A stretch of DNA of 33,742 nucleotides from Rhodococcus sp. HM1 (lineage in GTDB: Bacteria; Actinomycetota; Actinomycetes; Mycobacteriales; Mycobacteriaceae): NCBI RefSeq assembly GCF_023218075.1, contig NZ_JALPTB010000068.1:1-33742 (forward strand), read 5' to 3'. The translations under genes were made by a program, and so were the position numbers. Shown piece after piece: positions 8,996-17,085 of this stretch. Positions within the stretch are counted from its first letter, which is position 1, and every line of letters begins with the position of its first letter. Below the pieces are notes generated by a model, which saw only the letters and a list, made by a program, of their open reading frames with translations, made no database searches and was not told the origin of the DNA.

Positions 8996-9123
8996 TCTCG
9001 TCTGGAGACCGAAGGCCCCCGGATCCGCGAGACCGTCGACTGCGACAGACTCATCTCCTGCGCCATCGCCCGCATCGACCAGCGCGTCGCATTCTTCGGG
9101 GTCGTCTCGAGCGTCCGGGTCAC
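8996..9123 (-). pseudogene. IS630-type transposase remnant, frameshifted
   Basis: Read on the minus strand, 9123 to about 9016 encodes VTRTLETTPKNATRWSMRAM, then AQEMSLSQSTVSRI. This is very like the N-terminal HTH part of IS630-family transposases (usually TPxNATHWSTRSMA, SQSxVSRIWRAFGLQ). The expected continuation AFGLQ appears in another frame at 9016-8999, so a single-base indel near 9016 has broken it. No start, no catalytic DDE part and no clear terminal repeats remain. The scrap fills the gap between the amino-acid permease and the tetR gene. Confidence 0.65.
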
Positions 9124-9155
9124 CAGAATTCCGGATCCAGGACACCAGGGGTCCT

Positions 9156-9746
9156 TCAGGTCAGAACCACCGGCAGCGTGCGGAGGGCGAAGTCGACGAC
9201 GTCGTCGACCGTGATCGACGGTTCGGTGGTGCGGTCGATCGCGACCGATTCGACCATCGACCACCAGCCGCACACTTTCATGGTGGTGGCGGTGCTCGCC
9301 TCGGTGCCGGTGGCGTCGAGGATCCGTACGGCCATGGTGGTCTTGACGTTCTCGTGGATCTCCCGGATCTGCGGGTCATAACCGAATCCGGCTCCGTGGA
9401 ACAGCATCTGGTAGTTCCGGCCGTGCCGGTCGATGAACGAGACGAACGCCCGCACGATGCCGCGCAGCGGGTCGTCGTCGCCGGGGTCGGGCACCGCGGC
9501 GCGGAGCAGGCGGCGGGCGGCCGCACCGACGACCGCGGCGTAGTAGTCCTGCTTGGTCGGGAAGTAGCGGAAGAGCAGGCCGCGGGAGATGCCGGCGATC
9601 TCGGCGACCCGGTCGACGGACAGCGCGTGGATGGGACGCGTGGCGAGTTCCTGCAGGCCGATGGCCACGAGTTGCCGCTTGCGTTCCTCCGGAGGCATTC
9701 GCCGCCGGGGTGCGGGCTGCGGTGGTGCTTGTCGTGCTGGGGTCAC
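9156..9746 (-). CDS. TetR/AcrR-family transcriptional regulator
   Basis: 196 aa. The N-terminal HTH is clear: ALSVDRVAEIAGISRGLLFRY, with FPTKQDYYAAVV following, near residues 41-72, preceded by the usual RKRQLVAIGLQELA helix. The C-terminal ligand-binding part is not diagnostic. The start is probably GTG 9746, which lies 7 bases from a 27-bp palindrome; no good ribosome site precedes it, so it may be leaderless. ATG 9698 is the alternative. The gene is divergent from the acyl-CoA dehydrogenase operon, and the palindrome between them fits a repressor controlling both itself and that operon. An acyl-CoA ligand is plausible but inferred. Confidence 0.88.
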   Translation of the reverse strand: MTPARQAPPQPAPRRRMPPEERKRQLVAIGLQELATRPIHALSVDRVAEIAGISRGLLFRYFPTKQDYYAAVVGAAARRLLRAAVPDPGDDDPLRGIVRAFVSFIDRHGRNYQMLFHGAGFGYDPQIREIHENVKTTMAVRILDATGTEASTATTMKVCGWWSMVESVAIDRTTEPSITVDDVVDFALRTLPVVLT

Positions 9747-9753
9747 CCCGATA

Positions 9754-9780
9754 CTCTAACTGAGCATTGCTCATTTAGAG
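9754..9780. promoter_or_regulatory. Palindromic operator, probable TetR binding site
   Basis: CTCTAACTGAGCA (9754-9766), a central T, then TGCTCATTTAGAG (9768-9780). The arms are complementary at 12 of 13 positions, with core TGAGCA-T-TGCTCA. It lies between the divergent tetR start (9746) and the acyl-CoA dehydrogenase start (9797), the standard position for autoregulated TetR repressors. Confidence 0.75.
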
Positions 9781-9796
9781 CTCGACGGAGGAACCC

Positions 9797-11029
9797 ATGG
9801 ATTTCGCACAGTCGGAACGTTCCCGCGACTACCTCGAACGTCTGCGAACCTTCATCGCCAGCGAGGTCGAACCGTTCGAACAGCGGATGCACGCGGCGCG
9901 CGTCGCACCGTTCGCGCAGCGCGGCGACAGCTCCGGGGCGGCCACCTGGTCGGTGCCGCCCGAATTCCGGGAGCTGCAGCGCAAGGCCAGGGAACAGGGG
10001 CTGTGGAATCTGTTCCTCCCGGACGCCGAGCTCGGTGCCGGGCTGTCGAACGTCGAATACGCACCGCTGGCCGAGGAGATGGGCCGCTCCCAGTTCGCGT
10101 CCGCGGTCTTCAACTGCTCCGCCCCCGACACCGGGAACATGGAGGTCCTCTACCACTACGGCAGCGCCGAGCAGAAGGACCGCTGGCTGCGTCCGCTGCT
10201 CGACGGCGAGATCCGCTCCGCGTTCTGCATGACCGAACCCGCCGTCGCCTCGTCGGACGCGACCAACATGGCCGCGACCGCGGTCGTCGAGGGCGACGAG
10301 GTCGTCCTCAACGGCCGCAAGTGGTGGAGCACCGGTGTCGGGCATCCGGACTGCAAGGTCCTGATCTTCATGGGCCTCACCGACCCGGAAGCCCACAAGT
10401 ACCAACGGCATTCGATGGTGCTCGTGCCGATCGACACCCCCGGTGTGAAGGTCGAGCGGATGCTGTCCACGATGGGCTTCTACGACGAGCCGAGCGGCCA
10501 CGGCGAGGTGTCGTTCACCGATGTGCGCCTGCCGCTGGACGCGATCATCGCCGGGCCCGGCCGCGGATTCGAGATCGCGCAGGGCCGCCTCGGACCCGGC
10601 CGTATCCACCACTGCATGCGCCTGATCGGTCTCGCCGAACGCACCCTCGAACTCGCCTGCCGCCGCGGCCTCGAGCGGGTCTCGTTCGGCAAGCCCCTGG
10701 TCAATCTCGGCGGCAACCGCGAACGCATCGCCGACGCCCGCATCGCCATCAACCAGCTGCGGCTGCTCGTCCTGCACACCGCCTGGCTGCTCGACACCCA
10801 GGGCCTGGCCGGGGCCCGGTCGGCGGTGTCCGAGATCAAGGTCGCCACCCCGCGCGTCGTCCAGCAGATCGTCGACTTCGCCATCCAGATCCACGGTGGT
10901 GCAGGGCTTTCCGAGGACTTCCCGCTCGCAGGCGCCTGGACGGCCGCGCGGGCACTGCGGCTCGCGGACGGTCCGGACGAGGTGCACCAGGGTCTCGTGG
11001 CCCGATTCGAACTCGGCAAGTACAACTGA
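9797..11029 (+). CDS. Acyl-CoA dehydrogenase family protein (ACAD10/11- or LvaC-like)
   Basis: 410 aa, complete three-domain acyl-CoA dehydrogenase layout. The FAD/substrate loop FCMTEPAVASSDATNM starts at residue 143, LNGRKWWSTG follows, and the C-terminal helices include QIHGGAGLSEDFPLA. The loop LADGPDEVH (389-397) stands where classical enzymes have their catalytic-base segment and matches the ACAD10/11 type. ATG 9797 follows GGAGGAA. The adjacent APH-type kinase gene is the key context: in ACAD10/11 and the Pseudomonas Lva pathway, a kinase phosphorylates a 4-hydroxyacyl-CoA and the ACAD partner removes the phosphate to give an enoyl-CoA. That reaction is inferred; ordinary acyl-CoA oxidation is the alternative. 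Confidence 0.88.
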   Translation: MDFAQSERSRDYLERLRTFIASEVEPFEQRMHAARVAPFAQRGDSSGAATWSVPPEFRELQRKAREQGLWNLFLPDAELGAGLSNVEYAPLAEEMGRSQFASAVFNCSAPDTGNMEVLYHYGSAEQKDRWLRPLLDGEIRSAFCMTEPAVASSDATNMAATAVVEGDEVVLNGRKWWSTGVGHPDCKVLIFMGLTDPEAHKYQRHSMVLVPIDTPGVKVERMLSTMGFYDEPSGHGEVSFTDVRLPLDAIIAGPGRGFEIAQGRLGPGRIHHCMRLIGLAERTLELACRRGLERVSFGKPLVNLGGNRERIADARIAINQLRLLVLHTAWLLDTQGLAGARSAVSEIKVATPRVVQQIVDFAIQIHGGAGLSEDFPLAGAWTAARALRLADGPDEVHQGLVARFELGKYN

Positions 11030-11038
11030 GGGGGACCC

Positions 11039-12103
11039 GTGAGCAGCCTTCCCGACAACGCCCGGCCCGTTCGCGACGAGGACAACTTCGACGTCGCCGC
11101 CGTCGCTGCGTGGCTCACCGAACACGCCGGTATCACCGGGATTCCCGAGGTGCGTCAATTCGCCGGTGGTGCATCCAATCTCACCTACCTTCTGCGGTAT
11201 CCCGATCGCGACCTGGTGCTGCGACGTCCACCGGCCGGCACAAAGCCGAAGTCCGGGCACGACATGGTCCGGGAGTACCGGATCCAATCGTTGCTCGCCC
11301 CCGTTTATCCGCACGTACCGAAGATGATCGGGCTGTGCACCGACCCGTCGCTGCTCGGCAGCGACTTCTACGTCATGGAGAGGGTCGAGGGCACCATCGT
11401 GCGCCCGGGGTCGACGTCCGCGGATCTCGGGCTCACCCCGGAGAAGACGCGGGAGCTGTGCCTGCGCGTGATCGACCTGCTCATCGAGCTGCACGGCGTC
11501 GACACCGAAGCGTCCGGTCTCGTCGAACTGAGCCACGGTTCGGGCTATGTGGCGCGCCAGGTCGAGGGGTGGACCAAGCGGTTCGCTGCCGTCCGCACCG
11601 ACAACGTCCCCGACTTCGCGCGCGTGACGAAATGGCTGGCGGACAACCAGCCTGCCGACGTCGCTTCCCGGGTGATCCACGGTGATTTCAAGCTCGACAA
11701 CATCGTTCTCGGCGACGATCTGACGCCGCGCGCCGTGCTGGACTGGGAACTCGCCACGGTCGGCGATCCGCTGATGGATCTCGGGTCGACCCTCGCGTAC
11801 TGGGTGCAGGCCGACGACGATCCGACGATGCTCGCCACCAAGCTGCAACCGACGGACCTGCCGGGCATGCTCACCCGTCGCGAGATCGTCGAATACTACA
11901 GGGAGCGAACCGGTCTGCCGATCGGCAACTGGAGCTTCTACGAAGTCTTCGGGGTCTTCCGGCTCGCGGTGATCGCCCAGCAGATCTACTACCGCTTCCA
12001 CCACGGGCAGACGACCAACCCGATGTTCGAGAACTTCTGGATGATCGTGGGCTACCTGGACGCCCGCTGCAACGAACTGATCGACAAGGCGGAGGGGAAG
12101 TAA
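11039..12103 (+). CDS. APH-type phosphotransferase (ACAD10/11 kinase domain- or LvaA-like)
   Basis: 354 aa with an aminoglycoside-phosphotransferase/kinase fold. The catalytic loop is HGDFKLDN (214-221), with Asp216 the probable base, and the metal-binding segment is LDWELATVGDPLMDLG (Asp235 in DWE). FAGGASNLTYLLRY near residue 41 serves as the glycine-rich region, and the N-lobe lysine is probably within LRRPPAGTKPK. The YxVMERVEG hinge is present. This set is typical of the subgroup fused to acyl-CoA dehydrogenase in ACAD10/11, not of antibiotic-resistance enzymes. GTG 11039 has GAGGGGGA upstream and starts 9 bases after the dehydrogenase stop. Predicted role: phosphorylation of the 4-hydroxyl of an acyl-CoA. 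The small LvaB partner is not seen nearby. Confidence 0.85.
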   Translation: MSSLPDNARPVRDEDNFDVAAVAAWLTEHAGITGIPEVRQFAGGASNLTYLLRYPDRDLVLRRPPAGTKPKSGHDMVREYRIQSLLAPVYPHVPKMIGLCTDPSLLGSDFYVMERVEGTIVRPGSTSADLGLTPEKTRELCLRVIDLLIELHGVDTEASGLVELSHGSGYVARQVEGWTKRFAAVRTDNVPDFARVTKWLADNQPADVASRVIHGDFKLDNIVLGDDLTPRAVLDWELATVGDPLMDLGSTLAYWVQADDDPTMLATKLQPTDLPGMLTRREIVEYYRERTGLPIGNWSFYEVFGVFRLAVIAQQIYYRFHHGQTTNPMFENFWMIVGYLDARCNELIDKAEGK

Positions 12104-12865
12104 GTGGGCAGGGGCACGACACGCAAGAACATTCTCATCACGGGCGCCAGTTCGGGGCTCGGTCGCGGCATGGCACGTGAATTCGCCGCGCGCGGGCGCA
12201 ATCTGGCGCTGGCTGCCCGCCGCACCGACAGGCTCGAGGAACTGCGCGACGAACTACTCGCCGCACACCCGCAGATCACCGTCGCGATCCGCACGCTCGA
12301 CGTGGACGTGCACGACGACGTCTTCCGCGTCTTCCGGGAGTTCGACGACGAGCTCGGCGGTCTGGACCGGGTCGTCGTCAACGCCGGTCTCGGCAAGGGA
12401 CAACCGTTGGGCACGGGCTACTTCCACGCGAACGTCGCGACCGCCCGCACGAACTTCCTGGGGGCGCTGGCCCAGAGCGAGGCGGCGCTCGAACTGTTCC
12501 GGCCGCGCAATGCCGGCCACCTGGTGCTCATCTCGTCGGTGAGTGCGGTGCGCGGCATGCCCCGCAACCTCACCACCTACGCGGCGTCGAAGGCGGCGGT
12601 GGCGTCGCTCGGCGAAGGCATGCGCGCGGACCTCGCGCAGACCGGTATCGACGTCAGCGCGATCTTCCCCGGCTTCATCCGGTCGGAGATCAACGAGAAG
12701 GTGAAGAAGGTGCCGTTCATCGTCGACACCGAAACCGGTTGCCGGGCACTGGCTGCCGCCATCGAGAAGGAACCGGCCAAGGCGTACGTCCCGGCGTGGC
12801 CGTGGACGCCGATCGCCTACGCGATGAAGGTGCTGCCGTCGGCGGTCGTGCGGCGCATGGCCTGA
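12104..12865 (+). CDS. Short-chain dehydrogenase/reductase (SDR) family protein
   Basis: 253 aa classical SDR. The nucleotide-binding TGASSGLGRG is at residues 13-22, the NAG motif follows DRVVV, the catalytic Ser lies in LISSVSAVRG, and YAASK gives Tyr159 and Lys163. RRTDRLEEL after the second strand suggests NADP(H) preference. GTG 12104 directly follows the kinase stop codon, and GGAGGGGAAG lies within the end of that gene, so expression is coupled. In the Lva pathway an SDR (LvaD) reduces a 4-ketoacyl-CoA to the 4-hydroxy form, which would complete this three-gene set. The actual substrate is unknown. A strong hairpin follows the stop. Confidence 0.87.
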   Translation: MGRGTTRKNILITGASSGLGRGMAREFAARGRNLALAARRTDRLEELRDELLAAHPQITVAIRTLDVDVHDDVFRVFREFDDELGGLDRVVVNAGLGKGQPLGTGYFHANVATARTNFLGALAQSEAALELFRPRNAGHLVLISSVSAVRGMPRNLTTYAASKAAVASLGEGMRADLAQTGIDVSAIFPGFIRSEINEKVKKVPFIVDTETGCRALAAAIEKEPAKAYVPAWPWTPIAYAMKVLPSAVVRRMA

Positions 12866-12880
12866 CGAGTCCGAGACCAC

Positions 12881-12923
12881 CCGGGGCGGTGACGGGATCC
12901 GATCGATCCTGTCACCGCCCCGG
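12881..12923. terminator. Bidirectional hairpin between the SDR and lrp-type genes
   Basis: CCGGGGCGGTGACGGGATC (12881-12899) and GATCCTGTCACCGCCCCGG (12905-12923) form a 19-bp stem with one mismatch and a 5-base loop. It lies between convergent genes, and the right arm includes the stop codon of the Lrp-type regulator. There is no clear T-tract on either side, so it may work as a shared barrier rather than a textbook terminator. Confidence 0.7.
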
Positions 12924-13460
12924 TGCGTCGGGCGACGGGGCATTCTCCGATCGCGGGCTCGGCCGTACGTGCTCGAAGATCAGGCTGGTCTCGGTGGAGG
13001 CGACGGCGGGGTTTGCGCTGAGGTGCTCGACGAAGCGCCTCAGCGCGTCCGTGTTCGAGGTGGCGACGTGGATGAGATAGTCGTCGGCACCGGCGAGGAA
13101 GTAGACGTTGAGGACTTCGTCGAGATCGTTGAGCTGTTCGGCGAGTTGTCCGAGATGTCGGCGTGCGCCGGGCAGGACACGGACCGCGATCATCGCCTGA
13201 AGGTCCCGTCCCAGGGCCGCGGGATCGATTTCGGCGTGGAAACCGCGGATCACTCCCCGCTCGATGAGCGACCGCACACGGCCCAGGCAGGTCGACGGGG
13301 CGATACCGGCGGCAGCGGCCAGGGCGTTGTTGGGTATTCGCGCATTCCGTGAGAGCTCGTCGAGGATGATCCGGTCGACGGCGTCGATCGTGACGCCCGG
13401 CCGAACATCGTTCGATCGAGCGTCCCCGACGGCCGGGTTCTTCGAATTGTCGACAGGCAT
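12912..13460 (-). CDS. aldR: Lrp/AsnC-family regulator, AldR-like
   Basis: 182 aa. The N-terminal HTH covers residues about 25-75 (DAVDRIILDELSRNARIPNN, then APSTCLGRVRSLIERGVIRG). The C-terminal RAM/AsnC ligand domain includes VLNVYFLAGADDYLIHVA. An N-terminal extension of about 20 residues and a Pro/Ser-rich tail match the longer mycobacterial AldR-type proteins. It is divergent from alanine dehydrogenase, the same arrangement as AldR and Ald in M. tuberculosis, where AldR controls ald in response to amino acids. ATG 13460 is preceded only by a weak GGGA. The symbol rests on arrangement and overall similarity. Confidence 0.82.
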   Translation of the reverse strand: MPVDNSKNPAVGDARSNDVRPGVTIDAVDRIILDELSRNARIPNNALAAAAGIAPSTCLGRVRSLIERGVIRGFHAEIDPAALGRDLQAMIAVRVLPGARRHLGQLAEQLNDLDEVLNVYFLAGADDYLIHVATSNTDALRRFVEHLSANPAVASTETSLIFEHVRPSPRSENAPSPDAPGR

Positions 13461-13625
13461 ATCCCGATTCTAGAGAATTATGTTCGGATCTCTTGTGCTG
13501 ATTGTGCAGTTTCTTCAACATTTTCGGTGAGCGATTACCTTCCCGACGCTCTCCATCACACAGTCCGACAATCCCACGCAGTCCGGCAACGCCGCCGACG
13601 CGACCCCCCATCATCGGAGCTTCAC
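13461..13625. promoter_or_regulatory. aldR-ald divergent control region
   Basis: 165 bp between divergent starts, AT-richer than its surroundings near 13466-13550. It contains AGAGA and TCTCT about 12 bases apart (near 13472-13494) and a repeated TTGTGC 9 bases apart (near 13494-13508). These are candidate parts of Lrp-type binding sites. No single convincing -35/-10 pair was found. Confidence 0.35.
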
Positions 13626-14723
13626 ATGCGAGTAGGTATCCCCCGCGAGATCAAGAACCACGAGTACCGGGTGGCGATCACCCCCGCCGGCGTCCACGAA
13701 CTGGTCGACCGCGGCCACGAGGTGCTCATCGAGACCGGCGCCGGCGTCGGCTCGTCGTTCGCCGACGCGGACTTCAAAGCTGCAGGAGCACAAATCCTTT
13801 CCGACGCCGACCAGGTCTGGGAGAGTGCCGACCTGCTGCTGAAGGTCAAGGAGCCCATCGCCGAGGAGTACTCGCGTCTGCGCCGGGACCAGGTGCTGTT
13901 CACCTATCTGCACCTCGCCGCCTCCCAGGAGTGCACCGACGCGCTCCTCGCCTCGGGAACCACCTCCATCGCCTACGAAACCGTCACGGCCGCGGGTTCG
14001 CTGCCCCTGCTCGCGCCGATGAGCGAGGTTGCGGGCCGCCTGGCCCCGCAGGCCGGTGCGTACCACCTCATGAGCCAGGGCGGTGGCCGCGGCGTCCTGA
14101 TGGGTGGTGTTCCGGGCGTGCGTCCGGCCAAGGTCGTCGTCATCGGAGCCGGTGTCTCCGGCAAGAACGCCATCGCGATCGCACACGGAATGCGCGCCGA
14201 CGTCACCGTCCTCGACCTGTCCGTCGCCCGCCTCCGTGAGATCGACGCCCTGTACGGCGGCCAGGTCAAGACCGTCGTCTCGAACACGCTGGAACTCGAG
14301 CAGGCGGTCCTCGAGGCGGATCTGGTGATCGGCGCGGTCCTCGTGCCCGGTGCGAAGGCTCCGAAGCTGGTGTCCGATCACCTGGTGTCCCGGATGAAGC
14401 CGGGATCGGTGCTCGTCGACATCGCCATCGACCAGGGCGGTTGCTTCGAGGACTCGAAACCCACGACGCATGCCGAGCCGACCTACCGGGTGCACGACTC
14501 GGTGTTCTACTGCGTCGCCAACATGCCGGGCGCGGTCCCCCGCACCTCCACCTTCGCGCTGACCAACGCGACGCTCCCCTATGTCGTAGCCCTCGCGGAC
14601 AAGGGTTGGGAAGAAGCTGTAGCGGCGGATCCCGGCCTCGCGGAAGGTCTTTCGACGCACCGAGGGGAACTGCTGTCCGCCGAGGTCGCCGAGGCGCACG
14701 GATACGCTTCTGCCCGCCTCTGA
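13626..14723 (+). CDS. ald: Alanine dehydrogenase
   Basis: 365 aa, near the usual 371. Begins with the family hallmark MRVGIPREIKNHEYRVAITP. Lys in LLLKVKEP and His in FTYLHLAAS are the expected substrate-binding residues, and the NAD-binding loop is VVVIGAGVSGKNA with GAGVSG at 174-179. The enzyme interconverts L-alanine and pyruvate plus ammonia with NAD; in mycobacteria it also reduces glyoxylate and rises under low oxygen. ATG 13626 has GGAG six bases upstream; an upstream in-frame start at 13527 lacks a ribosome site and adds non-conserved residues. Probably controlled by the divergent AldR-like regulator. Confidence 0.93.
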   Translation: MRVGIPREIKNHEYRVAITPAGVHELVDRGHEVLIETGAGVGSSFADADFKAAGAQILSDADQVWESADLLLKVKEPIAEEYSRLRRDQVLFTYLHLAASQECTDALLASGTTSIAYETVTAAGSLPLLAPMSEVAGRLAPQAGAYHLMSQGGGRGVLMGGVPGVRPAKVVVIGAGVSGKNAIAIAHGMRADVTVLDLSVARLREIDALYGGQVKTVVSNTLELEQAVLEADLVIGAVLVPGAKAPKLVSDHLVSRMKPGSVLVDIAIDQGGCFEDSKPTTHAEPTYRVHDSVFYCVANMPGAVPRTSTFALTNATLPYVVALADKGWEEAVAADPGLAEGLSTHRGELLSAEVAEAHGYASARL

Positions 14724-14749
14724 TCCGACGGTGCCGCTGCCCGGCGTCG

Positions 14750-15193
14750 TTACGACAGCAACGCGTCGGTGCTCACGGCGATCAACGCAACCAGTGCGAG
14801 CACCTTGACCACCTCGAGTGCGACGTACACGTAGTGGGCACGCGAGCGGGGCAGCTCGGCGCCGGCCAGCACCTGATCCGACCGTCTCGTCAGCGCCGGC
14901 CGCACCCCGAGCACCTGCACCGGCAACACCACCGTGGCCGTGCCGAGCAGCCACCACATCGCCGTGGTCGGGGCCGCCGTGGCGGCGAGGGTCGCGATCC
15001 ACAGCACCACGAGGATCACCACTTCGGTGATGCTGAGCGCCCGGAACACCAGGCGCCCGATGCCCAGGCCGATCGGGATCGTGACGCCGGGCGCGCGGAA
15101 CTTCAACGGCGCCTCGAGGAACGAGATCGCGAACACCGACCCGAGCCAGAACGCGGGTGCGAGCAGTTGCAGTGCCGTCCACCAGGTGTCCAT
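14750..15193 (-). CDS. Small four-helix membrane protein, unknown function
   Basis: 147 aa with four hydrophobic stretches (about residues 5-25, 42-62, 71-91 and 122-143). Short charged loops include LEAPLKFRAPG after the first helix and the ALTRRSD loop before the last. I do not recognise a named domain with confidence; LEAPLKFRAPG gives it the look of a conserved actinobacterial family. ATG 15193 has GAAGGAG with 5-base spacing, preferred to an in-frame start at 15223. It is convergent with ald and leaves 26 bp between the stops. Confidence 0.72.
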   Translation of the reverse strand: MDTWWTALQLLAPAFWLGSVFAISFLEAPLKFRAPGVTIPIGLGIGRLVFRALSITEVVILVVLWIATLAATAAPTTAMWWLLGTATVVLPVQVLGVRPALTRRSDQVLAGAELPRSRAHYVYVALEVVKVLALVALIAVSTDALLS

Positions 15194-15320
15194 GACCGCT
15201 CCTTCGGCGCATACCGGGTCCACCGACCGCCGGTGGCCCGAGCCTAGTCGAGTGTTCTACCGCGACTGGAGCTTTCGTGGAAGAGAGTGTTCGTCCCGTT
15301 CCGTCCCGGCCCGGAACACG

Positions 15321-15371
15321 CCGACGGCGGTGGGTCGCCCGGAGTGATCCGGACCGACCCACCGCCGTCGG
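15321..15371. terminator. Hairpin downstream of ino1
   Basis: CCGACGGCGGTGGGTC (15321-15336) and its exact complement (15356-15371) form a perfect 16-bp stem around a 19-base loop that can itself pair (CCGGA/TCCGG). It starts 15 bases past the ino1 stop. No T-tract follows on the minus strand. Confidence 0.7.
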
Positions 15372-15385
15372 GTGAGATTCGAGAC

Positions 15386-16480
15386 TCAGGCCTCGATGAT
15401 GAAGGCCTCGAGCTCGGCGCGAGCCTTGTCGTCGGCCATCTGGACCGGCGGGGACTTCATCAGGTACGCCGAGGCCGGGAGGATCGGGCCACCGAGGCCG
15501 CGGTCCTTGGCGATCTTCGCGGCGCGGATGGCGTCGATGATGATGCCGGCGGAGTTCGGCGAGTCCCAGACCTCGAGCTTGTACTCGAGGTTCAGCGGGG
15601 CGTCACCGAACGCGCGACCCTCGAGGCGGACGTATGCCCACTTGCGGTCGTCGAGCCACTCCACGTAGTCCGAGGGGCCGATGTGGACGTTGCGGTCGTG
15701 GACCTTGCCGGCCAGCGGGCCGTTGAGGTTCGAGGTCACGGCCTGGGTCTTGGAAACCTTCTTCGACTCCAGACGCTCACGCTCGAGCATGTTCTTGAAG
15801 TCCATGTTGCCGCCGACGTTCAGCTGGTAGGTGCGATCCAGCACGACACCGCGGTCCTCGAACAGCTTGGCCATCACTCGGTGGGTGATGGTCGCGCCGA
15901 CCTGGCTCTTGATGTCGTCGCCGACGATCGGAACACCGGCCGCCTTGAACTTCTCGGCCCACTCCGGGTCGGAAGCGATGAACACGGGCAGCGCGTTGAC
16001 GAACGCGACCCCGGCGTCGATGGCGCACTGGGCGTAGAACTTGTCGGCTTCCTCGGAGCCCACCGGGAGGTAGGAGACGAGAACATCCACCTGCGCGTCC
16101 TTGAGAGCCTGGACGACGTCGACGGGCTCGGCGTCGGACAGCTCGATGGTCTGCGCGTAGTACTTGCCGATGCCGTCGAGGGTCGGGCCGCGCTGGACGG
16201 GGACGTCGAGCGGCGGGACGTCGGCGATCTTGATGGTGTTGTTCTCCGAGGCCAGGATCGCCTCGGACAGGTCGAAGCCGACCTTCTTGGCATCCACGTC
16301 GAACGCGGCGACGAACTTGACGTCGCGCACGTGGTAGGAACCGAACTTCACATGCATCAGGCCGGGAACGGTCGAGGTCTCGTCCGCGTCCTTGTAGTAC
16401 TGCACGCCCTGGACCAGGGACGAGGCACAGTTCCCCACGCCCACAATGGCCACGCGCACCGAGGTGTTGTTCTCACCCAT
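15386..16480 (-). CDS. ino1: Inositol-1-phosphate synthase
   Basis: 364 aa, the length of the mycobacterial Ino1 (Rv0046c). The N-terminal NAD-binding segment is [18 protein letters not shown], followed by the actinobacterial/archaeal-type core: [36 protein letters not shown], and the catalytic-site region [20 protein letters not shown]. It isomerises glucose-6-phosphate to 1L-myo-inositol-1-phosphate, feeding phosphatidylinositol, PIM glycolipids and mycothiol. ATG 16480 has AAGGAG about 8 bases upstream, inside padR, and the reading frames overlap by 8 bases. The gene is therefore likely cotranscribed with padR and may be under its control. Confidence 0.95.
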   Translation of the reverse strand: MGENNTSVRVAIVGVGNCASSLVQGVQYYKDADETSTVPGLMHVKFGSYHVRDVKFVAAFDVDAKKVGFDLSEAILASENNTIKIADVPPLDVPVQRGPTLDGIGKYYAQTIELSDAEPVDVVQALKDAQVDVLVSYLPVGSEEADKFYAQCAIDAGVAFVNALPVFIASDPEWAEKFKAAGVPIVGDDIKSQVGATITHRVMAKLFEDRGVVLDRTYQLNVGGNMDFKNMLERERLESKKVSKTQAVTSNLNGPLAGKVHDRNVHIGPSDYVEWLDDRKWAYVRLEGRAFGDAPLNLEYKLEVWDSPNSAGIIIDAIRAAKIAKDRGLGGPILPASAYLMKSPPVQMADDKARAELEAFIIEA

Positions 16481-17027
16481 GGTCGGGTTCTCCTTCTTTC
16501 TTGCTGGGTGCTGTCGACTGCTCGGCGGCGATCAGTTCGTTGAGCCAGCGGACTTCGCGTTCGCTGGATTCGAGACCGAGCTGGTGGAGCTGACGGGTGT
16601 AGCGGTCGAGAGTGCCGCTTGCCCGTCCGATTGCGTCGCGGAGCCCTTCTCTGCGCTCCTCGACCTGGCGGCGCCTGCCCTCGAGAATCCGCATCCGCGC
16701 TTCGGCGGGAGTGCGGCTGAAGAAGGCGAGGTGCACGCCGAATCCGTCGTCGGTGTAGTTCTGCGGTCCCGTGTCGGCGACCAGTTCGGAAAAACGTTCC
16801 CGACCGGCGTCCGTCAATTGGTACACGCGACGGGCCCGCCTGACGGTGCCGGGAACTCCGGAGTCCTCCTCGATGAGGCCGTCCGCCTGCATGCGGCGCA
16901 GCGTCGGATAGAGGGAACCGTAGGAGAAGGCGCGGAAGGCGCCCAGTAGTCCGGTCAGACGTTTGCGTAGCTCGTAACCGTGCATCGGGGACTCGAGAAG
17001 CAGCCCGAGGATTGCCAGTTCGAGCAC
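16473..17027 (-). CDS. PadR-family transcriptional regulator
   Basis: 184 aa. The winged-helix domain opens directly with [20 protein letters not shown] and contains [20 protein letters not shown], the PadR signature. The C-terminal dimerisation region (about 95-175) is helical and charged, matching the Vir_act_alpha_C type. GTG 17027 is preceded by GGAGGTAA at 8 bases. It overlaps ino1 and corresponds in position to Rv0047c. A perfect palindrome 59 bases upstream is a probable autoregulatory site; through it the protein could tune ino1. The ligand is unknown. Confidence 0.9.
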   Translation of the reverse strand: MLELAILGLLLESPMHGYELRKRLTGLLGAFRAFSYGSLYPTLRRMQADGLIEEDSGVPGTVRRARRVYQLTDAGRERFSELVADTGPQNYTDDGFGVHLAFFSRTPAEARMRILEGRRRQVEERREGLRDAIGRASGTLDRYTRQLHQLGLESSEREVRWLNELIAAEQSTAPSKKEGEPDHG

Positions 17028-17085
17028 AGGGGTTACCTCCTCGACTCTCCCGATCCGACAAAACCGACTTGATACGACGCGGAAC

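Noticed and set aside
9743..12004. Minus-strand open frame opposite the acyl-CoA dehydrogenase and kinase (753 codons)
   Set aside because: Same codon-bias shadow effect; the plus-strand genes have full catalytic motifs and ribosome sites.
11039..12103. Aminoglycoside resistance gene
   Set aside because: The fold is APH-type, but sequence style and the adjacent ACAD and SDR genes point to the hydroxyacyl-CoA kinase subgroup.
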